A stretch of 5,143 bases of DNA, taken from the NCBI GenBank assembly GCA_964402115.1, contig CAYOBW010000409.1, forward strand, positions 1 to 5,143. Direction: 5' to 3'. Shown piece after piece: positions 1 through 5,143 of this stretch. This stretch comes from CAYOBW01 sp964402115. Lineage in GTDB: Bacteria; Verrucomicrobiota; Kiritimatiellia; UBA8416; CAYOBW01. How positions within the stretch are numbered: the stretch's first letter is position 1; every line of letters begins with the position of its first letter. The position numbers and the translations under genes were made by a program. Under the pieces are notes generated by a model. That model saw nothing but the letters and a program-made list of their open reading frames with translations, made no database searches and was not told the origin of the DNA.

Positions 1-16
1 CGCGGGCATGTGTCAC

Positions 17-181
17 GGCCGGCCCGGGAGGACCGGCCTACGTGGGACGGCGCTCCCGCGCCGTCCGGTTGCTGCACGGTGTGGTCTACCGGCGGAGGAC
101 CGCCGGCTCTAGGGCGATCCTTTGTCGGCGGGGAAAGGGTGGCCTGCGGGGCCGCAGGCTGGAGACGGCGGTCCCCGCCGT
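17..181. repeat. Cluster of five GC-rich hairpins (REP-like extragenic palindromes)
   Basis: Five inverted repeats lie in succession. They are 17-22/33-38 (GGCCGG/CCGGCC, 10-base loop); 45-53/58-66 (GGACGGCGC, loop TCCC, GCGCCGTCC); 89-95/100-106 (CCGGCGG, loop AGGA, CCGCCGG); 142-148/153-159 (GCCTGCG, loop GGGC, CGCAGGC); and 165-171/175-181 (ACGGCGG, loop TCC, CCGCCGT). The first and third share GGAGGACCG (27-35 and 94-102), which suggests related units. None is followed by a T-tract, so they do not look like ordinary intrinsic terminators. High G+C raises the chance of fortuitous stems, but the density and short uniform loops are more than I would expect by chance. They may be dispersed extragenic palindromes or the 3' end of an upstream transcript. 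Confidence 0.6.
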
Positions 182-263
182 TATGCCGCCCGCCGGTGTG
201 ACCATTTGCCTGCCACGGGCATCCCGCCGGACATGCCACCCCCACGTTGTTCGAGATAAGGGC

Positions 264-292
264 TTGATCCCGCTACGGGCGGGGGGTAGTGT
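264..292 (+). promoter_or_regulatory. Weak sigma70-like promoter candidate for the oxidoreductase gene
   Basis: A TTGATC element (264-269) is followed 17 bases later by TAGTGT (287-292). This gives four and three matches to the -35 and -10 consensus. It lies 44 bases before the start codon, a sensible distance, but the match is weak and such pairs occur by chance. Confidence 0.22.
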
Positions 293-322
293 GCCGGGGC
301 ATGTTCACAGTCCAGTCTAGTC

Positions 323-330
323 AAGGAGGT
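323..330 (+). promoter_or_regulatory. Strong Shine-Dalgarno that decides the oxidoreductase start
   Basis: AAGGAGGT is fully complementary to the anti-Shine-Dalgarno end of 16S rRNA and sits six bases before ATG at 337. It argues for that ATG over the in-frame GTG at 289 and the ATG at 301, which would place this site inside the coding sequence. Starting at 337 also puts the twin-arginine motif at the extreme N-terminus, as expected for a Tat leader. Confidence 0.88.
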
Positions 331-336
331 CACGCG

Positions 337-1665
337 ATGGAACGTAGGCAGTTTCTCAAAACCACGGCCGCCTCGGGCGCCGGATTGCTCATCCTCAAAA
401 GCGGTATGCTGGCTGGTCCTAATACGCCCAGCAAGAAGCTGAACGTTGCCCTGATCGGCACCTGGGGCCGCGGCGAGGCGCACTTCGGCACGATTGCCGA
501 TGAGAACGTCGTGGCGCTTTGCGATGTGGACGCCAACCACCTCGCCAGCGCGGCGAAGCGCTTCCCCGGCGCGCAGACCTACGCGGACTGGCGCAAGTGC
601 CTCGACCAGAAGGGGCTGGATGCCGTGATCTGCTGCACGACGGACCACACCCACGCGTTCGTCGCCAACTGGGCGATGAACCGCGGCCTGCATGTCTATT
701 GCGAGAAACCCCTCGCCAACACCGTCGAGGAAGCCCGCGTGGTGCGCGAGACCTACCTGAAAAAGAAGGACAAGCTCGCGACGCAGGTCGGCACCCAGCG
801 GCATGCCCACCAGAACTTCAACCGCGTACGCGAACTCATTCGCGACGGCGCCATCGGTGAGCTTAAGCACGCCTACGCCTGGGGCAACCGCCAGTTGCGC
901 CGCCCCGGCTACCTGCCGGCACAGGGCGAGCCGCCCCCTCACCTGAGCTACGACCTTTGGATCGGCCCCGCGCCGATGCATCCGTACAACCCGGGCTACT
1001 TCTCCGGCGGGCCTGGTGCGAACTGCCTGCAGTGGAACATGTTCTGGGACTTCGGCACCGGCCAGGTCGGTGACATGGGCAGCCACACCATGGACCTCGT
1101 CTGGAATGCCATCGACGCCGGCCGTCCGACGTCGGCGGAAGGCAAGGGAGAACCGGTCAACGCCGAGGTGTCGCCCGTGGAATTGGAAACCCATTTCGAG
1201 TTTCCGAAAAACGACTGGCGCCCCGAGATCGGCGTGAGCTGGTACCAGGGCGGCGCCATGCCGCGCACGCCGAAGGAGTACGTGGACCTGAAGAAGATCG
1301 GCCATGGCGCCATGTTCAAGGGCAGCAGCGGCTACGTGGTCTGCGACTTCGACTCGCGGCTCGTGATCCCGTTTGGCGACGCCGCCGACATGACCTACTA
1401 CAAGCCGCGCGCGAAGGACGCCCTGATTCCACCCCTGGGCCACTTCCAGAAGGAGTGGACGAATGCGTGCAAGGGCGACCTGAAGACGACCTGCAACTTC
1501 GACTACGGCGGCACGATGATCGAGATGATGCTCCTCGGCCTCGTGGCCTATCGCGTTGGCAAGAAGATCGCCTACGACGGCGCCGCGGGCGCCGTGACGG
1601 ACTGCCCGGAAGCCCAGGCGCTGCTCTCCCGCAAGTACCGGGATGGGTGGGTGCTGAACGGCTGA
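337..1665 (+). CDS. Gfo/Idh/MocA family oxidoreductase with Tat-type leader
   Basis: This predicted NAD(P)-dependent oxidoreductase (442 residues) belongs to the Gfo/Idh/MocA family, which acts mainly on sugars, inositols and their derivatives; the substrate cannot be read from sequence. The N-terminus carries RRQFLK (residues 3-8), matching the Tat motif, then a moderately hydrophobic stretch to about residue 27. Export, or anchoring outside the cytoplasm, is therefore likely, although no clean AxA cleavage site is seen. A Rossmann domain starts at about residue 35 with ALIGTWGRG (38-46); W43 stands where many relatives have the second glycine of GxGxxG. The family EKP motif, with the usual active-site lysine, is at 123-125 (YCEKPLAN). 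GDMGSHTMD (245-253) in the C-terminal alpha/beta domain matches the conserved D-x-G-x-H-x-x-D signature. Length is typical of the Tat-leader members common in planctomycetes and relatives. The gene ends exactly where the convergent hydrolase gene ends, so it appears monocistronic. Family assignment is secure; the role in sugar catabolism is inferred. Confidence 0.93.
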   Translation: MERRQFLKTTAASGAGLLILKSGMLAGPNTPSKKLNVALIGTWGRGEAHFGTIADENVVALCDVDANHLASAAKRFPGAQTYADWRKCLDQKGLDAVICCTTDHTHAFVANWAMNRGLHVYCEKPLANTVEEARVVRETYLKKKDKLATQVGTQRHAHQNFNRVRELIRDGAIGELKHAYAWGNRQLRRPGYLPAQGEPPPHLSYDLWIGPAPMHPYNPGYFSGGPGANCLQWNMFWDFGTGQVGDMGSHTMDLVWNAIDAGRPTSAEGKGEPVNAEVSPVELETHFEFPKNDWRPEIGVSWYQGGAMPRTPKEYVDLKKIGHGAMFKGSSGYVVCDFDSRLVIPFGDAADMTYYKPRAKDALIPPLGHFQKEWTNACKGDLKTTCNFDYGGTMIEMMLLGLVAYRVGKKIAYDGAAGAVTDCPEAQALLSRKYRDGWVLNG

Positions 1666-4479
1666 TTACCGCTGCTCCCACGGGAAAACGGCGCGGCGCA
1701 CTTGCGCCGCGTCGGCGCTGAGCGGAGCCCCGAAGACCGCCAGCCACGGTTGCGGCTCGCCGAGGCGCGTGTCGCGTTGCAGGGCCGCCTCCACCGCGTA
1801 TCCCGCATCCGGGTGCTGGCCGCCGTTCTCGTCGAGCCAGAAGTAGGTCTCGAATTCGCTCGCGCGCACGGCCATGACGCCGTAGAGCAGGCCCGCCGCA
1901 CGATCCTCCCACGCGGCGAAGGGCTGGTAGTAGTTCGGGACCTCGCGCGTGTGCGGACGGTCGCCGGCGGCGTCGCCGCCGATGGCCGACGGCACGTAGA
2001 CGTAGGTGCGCACGCACCGCCAGGGGCGGGCGTCGGTGCTCTCCAGCCAGCGCAGGCTGACGTGACACGCTGGCGTGTCCGGCCAGATTACGACCTGCCA
2101 GGCGAGGCGGTAGCCGAACGCTTCGCCGTCGGTCGCGGCGGCGCGCTCGAACTCCATGTCCACCTGCACGTACCCATTGGTGGCGCTTGCATCCGCGCGG
2201 GTCACGCGGTCGGGCGCTGTCCAGGCGTTGCGCTCGCCCGCCTGCTGCTGCACGAGCGGCCCGCAGCGGCCCAGCTCCACGCCGTCGAGCCGCACGGCGT
2301 CCCACGCCTGTCCTCCGCCGCGGTGCTCCAGCCGCAGTCGCCCGTTGTCCACCGTCAGGCGTTGCCCATCGCGGCTGACCTGGATCGGGCGGGCCGACGC
2401 CGGCCGGACGCCGGACGCGCCGGCTGTCCACGGGAGCGCCGGCGCCGGGCGCGGCGGCGGCAGGGCGGCGCGGGCCGCGTGTACGTCGTGAACGCGCGCG
2501 TTCAGCTCGGTGAACATCGTCGTGAGCGTGGTGTATGGCTCGTCGCGCTCGTTGACCAGGCCGTAGTTGCTGTCTTCGGGGAAGGAGCTGCTGATGCCGC
2601 GCGAGGGTTCGTCCAGGTACATGAAATAGAAGCTGCCGACCATGAACGGCAAGGCGAAAAGCTCCTGCTGCATGAGGCGGCAGGCCGCGGCCTTCTGCGC
2701 CTGCGTGTCCACGCGCATGCCCGCGCCGTTGCGGCTGGGCAGGGGGCGTCCCTCGCTGTCCGTGGCGTCCAGAGCTGGGAAGCTCCACTCCGTCAGCATA
2801 AGCGGCTTGCGGGCCTGCGCCTGGATGTCGGTGAGCTGGCGCGCGACTTCCGGGGCGCGGGGGTCCTGAAGGTCCAGCCGCGGGTACAGGTTCAGGGAGA
2901 CGATGTCGCAGTAGCGGCCGGCGACCGCCCAGGCGCCTTCCGGCGCGCTCCCGGCGAAGCGGCAGCCCAGCACGAGGTGGTTGGGATCATGCCGCCGGAT
3001 GGCGGCGGTCGTGGCGGCGAAGTAGCGGTCCCACGCCTCGACCAGGAAATCGCGCCGGTCGGCGGCGGCCCGCTCGCTGTTGGCGGCGGGCAGCGCGGCC
3101 AGCGGCGCCAGCTCCTCCCAGGCGGTGAGGCGTGTGCCCCACGCGGCGTTGAAGGCCGCGACGTCGGCGTAGCGCTCGCGGAAGAAGGCCGCCAGGCGCG
3201 TCTTGCAGGGCGAGCCTGCCGGCTTGGCGACGGCCCAGTTGAAGAGCGGGCCGTGCGGCGCCTTGCCCCACCACTCCAGCTCGTTGTCGAGAAAGTAGCC
3301 GATGAGCCACGGATCGTTGCGCTGCGGCGCGCACTGCCGGCGGGCTTCGCGGTCGCAGTGGATCGCGAAGCGCGGGTCGAAGACGTCCGGAAAGCCGGTC
3401 CAGGTGCCCACCGGGACCAGCGGCGTGCGGCGCGCAAAGGAGACGCCCAGGGAAAGGAACAGGGGGTGCGGCAGACCACGGCGCCGGAGCTCGGGCGTGT
3501 GGCCGGTGCCGAGCGTGTTGAACCGCCAGGCGGTCAAGCGGCGCAGCGTCTCGACGCACCAGGCCTCGCGGGTGCCGTAGCGCGCGGCCGTCTGCCGGCC
3601 GTAGGGCGCGTAGCCGAGCGCCTCGCAGCCGTGGCCTTCGAAGCGGATGTGATCCGTGCCGACCATGTAGAAGCCCTCGCCGCCGGGGGTGACGAGCCAC
3701 CAGCGGTCGCCGACCTGCGCCGTGTGGAAGAAGCCCGTGGCGGCGGCGCGGACCTGCGCGTCGCCGGCAACGGGGCAGGGGGGTGGGGGCGCGGGGACGG
3801 GGGGCGTGACGGGATCGTCCACGGTGGCGACGGCGTCGTCGAACACGGCGTGGAAGCCGCCGTTCACCAGCGCCGGACGTCCCCAGCGCACCGCCTTCTG
3901 CGCGTCGAAGCGGTAGGCGAGGTCCGTGCGCACGGTGCCGTCGGGGTCGCTGAGCGTGCCGCGGATGCCCTCCGCGGTGAGCACGAGCCTGAGGCGGTAG
4001 GGCCGGTTGTACTGCCAGTCGAATCCCCAGCCCGTATCGCGCGTCTGCGCCAGGGCGTGCGGGCCGTCGGATTGGGCCAGCCACTGGCCGTCGAGCGACT
4101 CGGCCAGCTCGACGATGTGCCGGCGCCCCGCGCTGTCGGGCGCCTCCACGACCGCGAGTTGCCAGAAGGCCTCCTCGCCCTGGTAGAGCGCCACGCCCGC
4201 GACCTTCCACTGGTCCCCGGTCTGCTCCCGCAGGGTCAGCGTCGCTTCGATGACGACCTGTCGCCCGGCAGGGCCGGTGCAGGCGAAGCCCTTGTCGACG
4301 AACAACCCGTGCAGCGCCTGCTCGCGGACCTCCCAGTCCACCGTGGTTGTCTCCCAAGCCGGCGCCGCTTCGCTGCCGGCCGGGTAGCGGGAAAAATCGT
4401 CGCGGGTTTCCCATAGCGCGGCCTGGAGCGCCAGCGGCAGGCAAAGCGCGGCGTGACAGAGGCTGCGAGTCATATGCAT
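1666..4479 (-). CDS. Secreted multidomain clan GH-A glycoside hydrolase, agarase-like
   Basis: This is a 937-residue predicted extracytoplasmic polysaccharide hydrolase. Residues 1-20 form a signal peptide (MHMTRSL, hydrophobic core, LALQA/ALWE). Residues about 24-220 are a beta-rich domain opening with DDFSRYPAG, resembling concanavalin/LamG-like carbohydrate-binding modules. A proline linker follows (222-235). Residues about 245-668 are the catalytic TIM barrel: GYFLDNELEWWG (394-405) gives acid/base candidate E400, and LTEWSF (562-567) gives nucleophile candidate E564, the clan GH-A pattern. The DNE motif, the TEWSF segment and the later SNYGLVNERDEPY (637-649) recall beta-agarase-related GH50/GH86 proteins. 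After a Pro/Ala linker (about 670-690), residues 700-937 form another beta-rich domain, possibly like the RIFT-barrel part of rhamnogalacturonan lyase-related proteins. Substrate is unproven; agarose, another galactan or a different polymer are all possible. GGGAG at 4487-4491 sits seven bases before the chosen ATG; the ATG two codons in is less well spaced. Gene and clan are secure; the family number is not. Confidence 0.85.
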   Translation of the reverse strand: MHMTRSLCHAALCLPLALQAALWETRDDFSRYPAGSEAAPAWETTTVDWEVREQALHGLFVDKGFACTGPAGRQVVIEATLTLREQTGDQWKVAGVALYQGEEAFWQLAVVEAPDSAGRRHIVELAESLDGQWLAQSDGPHALAQTRDTGWGFDWQYNRPYRLRLVLTAEGIRGTLSDPDGTVRTDLAYRFDAQKAVRWGRPALVNGGFHAVFDDAVATVDDPVTPPVPAPPPPCPVAGDAQVRAAATGFFHTAQVGDRWWLVTPGGEGFYMVGTDHIRFEGHGCEALGYAPYGRQTAARYGTREAWCVETLRRLTAWRFNTLGTGHTPELRRRGLPHPLFLSLGVSFARRTPLVPVGTWTGFPDVFDPRFAIHCDREARRQCAPQRNDPWLIGYFLDNELEWWGKAPHGPLFNWAVAKPAGSPCKTRLAAFFRERYADVAAFNAAWGTRLTAWEELAPLAALPAANSERAAADRRDFLVEAWDRYFAATTAAIRRHDPNHLVLGCRFAGSAPEGAWAVAGRYCDIVSLNLYPRLDLQDPRAPEVARQLTDIQAQARKPLMLTEWSFPALDATDSEGRPLPSRNGAGMRVDTQAQKAAACRLMQQELFALPFMVGSFYFMYLDEPSRGISSSFPEDSNYGLVNERDEPYTTLTTMFTELNARVHDVHAARAALPPPRPAPALPWTAGASGVRPASARPIQVSRDGQRLTVDNGRLRLEHRGGGQAWDAVRLDGVELGRCGPLVQQQAGERNAWTAPDRVTRADASATNGYVQVDMEFERAAATDGEAFGYRLAWQVVIWPDTPACHVSLRWLESTDARPWRCVRTYVYVPSAIGGDAAGDRPHTREVPNYYQPFAAWEDRAAGLLYGVMAVRASEFETYFWLDENGGQHPDAGYAVEAALQRDTRLGEPQPWLAVFGAPLSADAAQVRRAVFPWEQR
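1689..1714. terminator. Terminator-like hairpin inside the end of the hydrolase gene
   Basis: Eight GC pairs (1692-1699 with 1704-1711, loop ACTT) extend by two more pairs beyond one mismatch, or a G-U pair in + strand RNA. Read on the - strand, the stem is followed two bases later by TTTT (1688-1685), the shape of an intrinsic terminator, but it lies before the hydrolase stop codon. Read on the + strand, it lies 23 bases after the oxidoreductase stop without a T-tract. It may be fortuitous in GC-rich coding DNA, or it may stop or stabilise the oxidoreductase transcript. Confidence 0.3.
3772..3804 (+). other. G-quadruplex-type G-run array in the linker-coding stretch
   Basis: Five G-runs (3772-3775, 3778-3783, 3785-3789, 3793-3796, 3799-3804) are separated by loops of one to three bases, which meets the usual intramolecular G-quadruplex pattern. 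They are on the + strand, the template strand of the hydrolase gene, where they encode the proline-rich linker (CCN codons on the - strand). The simplest explanation is proline codon composition; a transcriptional or replication effect is possible but not shown. Confidence 0.55.
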
Positions 4480-4486
4480 CGCGGTT

Positions 4487-4491
4487 CTCCC
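4487..4491 (-). promoter_or_regulatory. Ribosome binding site of the hydrolase gene
   Basis: Read on the - strand, GGGAG ends seven bases before ATG at 4479. The second in-frame ATG (4473) would have a 13-base spacing, so the first is preferred. Confidence 0.6.
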
Positions 4492-4510
4492 AGCGGGCTG
4501 GCGGCCGACT

Positions 4511-4624
4511 TCACTTCTTCGGGAAGTACTTGATGCCGGCGATGTCCCTGAAATGCACGTCCTGAGTCCAAAGCGTCACCCCATGCGCCCGGGCTGTCGC
4601 CAGATTGATGGCCTCGTTTCGTAT
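4511..4624 (-). pseudogene. Truncated VapC-type PIN-domain toxin, C-terminal remnant
   Basis: Translating the - strand up to TGA at 4513-4511 gives about 37 residues matching the end of VapC-like PIN ribonucleases: an NEAINLATARAHG helix, then LWTQDVHF, then DIAGIKYFPKK and stop. The L-W-T-x-D-x-x-F strand and the xGxxYF ending are typical of the family, in which that Asp contributes to the metal-binding site. The upstream two thirds of the domain, including the first catalytic Asp, are missing. The frame meets an in-frame stop at 4654-4652 without a start codon or PIN similarity, and other frames do not supply the missing part. No vapB antitoxin gene is present. It lies 31 bases upstream of the hydrolase start on the same strand, so it probably forms part of that gene's 5' leader. 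This is a dead toxin gene, cut near 4620 by deletion or rearrangement. Confidence 0.72.
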
Positions 4625-4625
4625 T

Positions 4626-4655
4626 ACGGTATGACGGTCGATCGCGTTCCGTCAA
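4626..4655 (-). promoter_or_regulatory. Candidate - strand promoter with embedded inverted repeat
   Basis: Read on the - strand, TTGACG (4655-4650) is followed after 18 bases by TACCGT (4631-4626). This is five of six for the -35 and a weak -10. An inverted repeat, TGACGG at 4632-4637 and CCGTCA at 4649-4654 with an 11-base spacer, overlaps the -35 and could be an operator. It points toward the hydrolase gene about 150 bases away, through the toxin remnant. Confidence 0.33.
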
Positions 4656-4669
4656 TCGTCTTCCGGGCG

Positions 4670-4738
4670 CAGTTCGCACGGGCGCATCTGTGATTATGTT
4701 GCGCGCAACATAAACGCAGATGCGCCCAGTTCGCACGG
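4670..4738. repeat. 12-bp direct repeat flanking the palindrome
   Basis: CAGTTCGCACGG occurs at 4670-4681 and again, identically, at 4727-4738, 57 bases apart. The two copies bracket the palindrome almost exactly, overlapping its outermost bases by one or two. This layout suits a small inserted palindromic element with target duplications, a pair of protein-binding sites, or a local duplication. Confidence 0.75.
4680..4727. repeat. 48-bp near-perfect palindrome with a 20-bp perfect core
   Basis: The core TTATGTTGCGCGCAACATAA (4694-4713) is a perfect 20-bp palindrome. Outside it the symmetry continues to GGGCGCATCTG (4680-4690) and CAGATGCGCCC (4717-4727), broken only by an A-A pair (4693/4714) and a T-G pair (4691/4716). 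In total 22 of 24 positions pair. The core is distinctly AT-richer than its surroundings, as in operators of dimeric helix-turn-helix regulators. No regulator gene is in the window, so operator, small mobile repeat and cruciform site remain open. Confidence 0.85.
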
Positions 4739-4747
4739 TGGGCGCGC

Positions 4748-4776
4748 TTGACAATGCCCATGTGTCTGGGGATGCT
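4748..4776 (+). promoter_or_regulatory. Promoter candidate for the right-hand secreted protein gene
   Basis: A perfect TTGACA (4748-4753) is followed 17 bases later by GATGCT (4771-4776), a poor -10 with three matches. It starts nine bases after the second copy of the 12-bp direct repeat and leaves a leader of about 40 bases before ATG at 4822. The upstream palindrome would lie near -80, a plausible position for a regulator. Confidence 0.42.
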
Positions 4777-4807
4777 AGCCCGACTCGACAGAGGGTTCAG
4801 GGACAAG

Positions 4808-4812
4808 AGGAG
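4808..4812 (+). promoter_or_regulatory. Ribosome binding site of the right-hand gene
   Basis: AGGAG is followed nine bases later by ATG at 4822. It supports that start over the ATG three codons in and marks the frame as a real gene although it is open at the window end. Confidence 0.65.
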
Positions 4813-4821
4813 AACAGCGGC

Positions 4822-5143
4822 ATGCGCAAAATGGCAGCAGGGGTGGTGCTGGGGGTGGTGCTGGGCGGGGCGGCGGCGTGGGCGTCGAACCCGGTTGGCA
4901 CTCCCGCGACGCTGCGTGCCGCCGCGGCACATCTTGCGCGGACTTACGGCGCGGCCTACGCTTGCGACACGTCCCGCCTGGCGCGCGTGGCCGCGGCCGC
5001 GCCCGCGCCCGCCGACTTCCCCGAGCTGCAGCGCGCAGTGCTGCTGGCGCACCCCGTGCTGCGCCGTCACCCCCTCCTGTTCGTCGTCCGCAAGCAGTAC
5101 CGCCCGGACCACCACAACACGGAGACGATGTTCCAGACCGGCG
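4822..5143 (+). CDS. Secreted protein, HZS-alpha/PD40-like family (partial, 5' end only)
   Basis: The frame stays open for 107 codons and runs off the window. It starts with a signal peptide, MRKMAAG then VVLGVVLGGAAAWA (about residues 1-22, likely cut after AWA). A 45-residue Ala/Arg-rich region precedes FPELQRAVLLAHPVLRRHPLLFVVRKQY and then RPDHHNTETMFQTG. The block of a hydrophobic 'LL-NP-LL' helix, an LLFV-RR-Y strand and DHHNT-FQTG is what I recognise from large secreted planctomycetal proteins annotated as hydrazine synthase alpha subunit-like or PD40 beta-propeller proteins, many with a C-terminal haem-binding CxxCH. No CxxCH lies in the visible part, and true hydrazine synthase activity is not implied. 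The gene diverges from the hydrolase across a 342-base spacer. A real gene here is well supported; the family call rests on one conserved block. Confidence 0.68.
   Translation, partial: MRKMAAGVVLGVVLGGAAAWASNPVGTPATLRAAAAHLARTYGAAYACDTSRLARVAAAAPAPADFPELQRAVLLAHPVLRRHPLLFVVRKQYRPDHHNTETMFQTG

Larger units (their letters stand above)
1..336. other. Non-coding leader region upstream of the oxidoreductase gene
   Basis: No credible gene is visible here. Short open frames exist on both strands, but they are arginine/proline/glycine-rich translations of GC-rich DNA without ribosome binding sites or recognisable motifs. The first 181 bases are packed with GC hairpins, annotated separately. Positions 182-336 hold only a weak promoter-like pair and the Shine-Dalgarno of the following gene. 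Any gene to the left must end before the window, because no coding frame clearly enters from base 1. Confidence 0.7.

Noticed and set aside
289..336. Earlier GTG start for the oxidoreductase
   Set aside because: It would place a near-perfect Shine-Dalgarno inside the coding region and bury the Tat motif 16 residues from the N-terminus.
181..1443. 420-codon open frame on the - strand opposite the oxidoreductase
   Set aside because: It mirrors the oxidoreductase codons, has no family motif, and runs through the hairpin-adjacent non-coding leader.
1702..4416. 904-codon open frame on the + strand opposite the hydrolase
   Set aside because: It is antisense to a well-supported gene and begins at a TTG without a ribosome binding site. 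The translation is a low-complexity Ala/Arg/Gly/Val-rich product with no motif. Long shadow frames are common opposite GC-rich coding DNA.
2987..4444. 485-codon frame on the - strand inside the hydrolase
   Set aside because: It is an arginine/proline-rich shifted reading of the hydrolase, with no start signal and no domain. The 1316-2788 frame is rejected for the same reason.
4670..4738. CRISPR-like array
   Set aside because: There are only two copies of a 12-bp repeat, the spacer is itself a palindrome, and no cas gene is present.
4470..4754. 94-codon - strand frame covering the toxin remnant
   Set aside because: It reads the VapC remnant in the wrong frame and runs into the hydrolase start. 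The PIN similarity is only in the frame ending at 4511.
4511..4754. Functional toxin-antitoxin operon with the palindrome as its operator
   Set aside because: The toxin lacks most of its catalytic domain and no antitoxin frame is recognisable. At most the palindrome is a leftover operator, which cannot be shown here.
4624..5115. 163-codon frame on the - strand over the right-hand gene
   Set aside because: It is antisense to the signal peptide and conserved block of the partial CDS and crosses the palindrome. It shows no motif.

Overview
This 5.1 kb window is strongly GC-rich (roughly two thirds G+C by eye). It looks like a chromosome fragment from the Planctomycetes-Verrucomicrobia-Lentisphaerae group or a close metagenomic relative. 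Three things suggest this: a Gfo/Idh/MocA oxidoreductase with a Tat-type leader, a large secreted clan GH-A glycosidase with extra beta-rich domains, and the start of a secreted protein resembling planctomycetal HZS-alpha/PD40 proteins. The phylum is an inference from gene content; there is no marker gene in the window.

Layout: positions 1-336 are non-coding and begin with a dense run of GC hairpins (17-181). A Tat-leader Gfo/Idh/MocA oxidoreductase follows on the + strand (337-1665) with a near-perfect Shine-Dalgarno. Immediately against it, stop codon to stop codon with no bases between, lies a 937-residue secreted agarase-like glycoside hydrolase on the - strand (1666-4479). Upstream of the hydrolase, on the same strand, is a decayed C-terminal piece of a VapC/PIN toxin (about 4511-4624). 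Next comes a compact control-like region: a possible - strand promoter with an inverted repeat, then a 48-bp near-perfect palindrome with a 20-bp perfect AT-rich core bracketed by a 12-bp direct repeat, then a TTGACA -35 box facing right. From 4822 a secreted protein starts on the + strand and runs off the window end.

Functionally, the oxidoreductase and the hydrolase fit an extracytoplasmic polysaccharide or sugar utilisation theme. They are convergent, so they are not one operon, and the link is inferred only from adjacency. The hydrolase and the right-hand gene are divergent and share the 342-bp spacer holding the toxin relic and the palindrome. I see no CRISPR array, tRNA, rRNA, transposase or intact toxin-antitoxin pair. 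I cannot demonstrate a new system here. The most unusual item is the palindrome/direct-repeat structure beside the truncated toxin gene.
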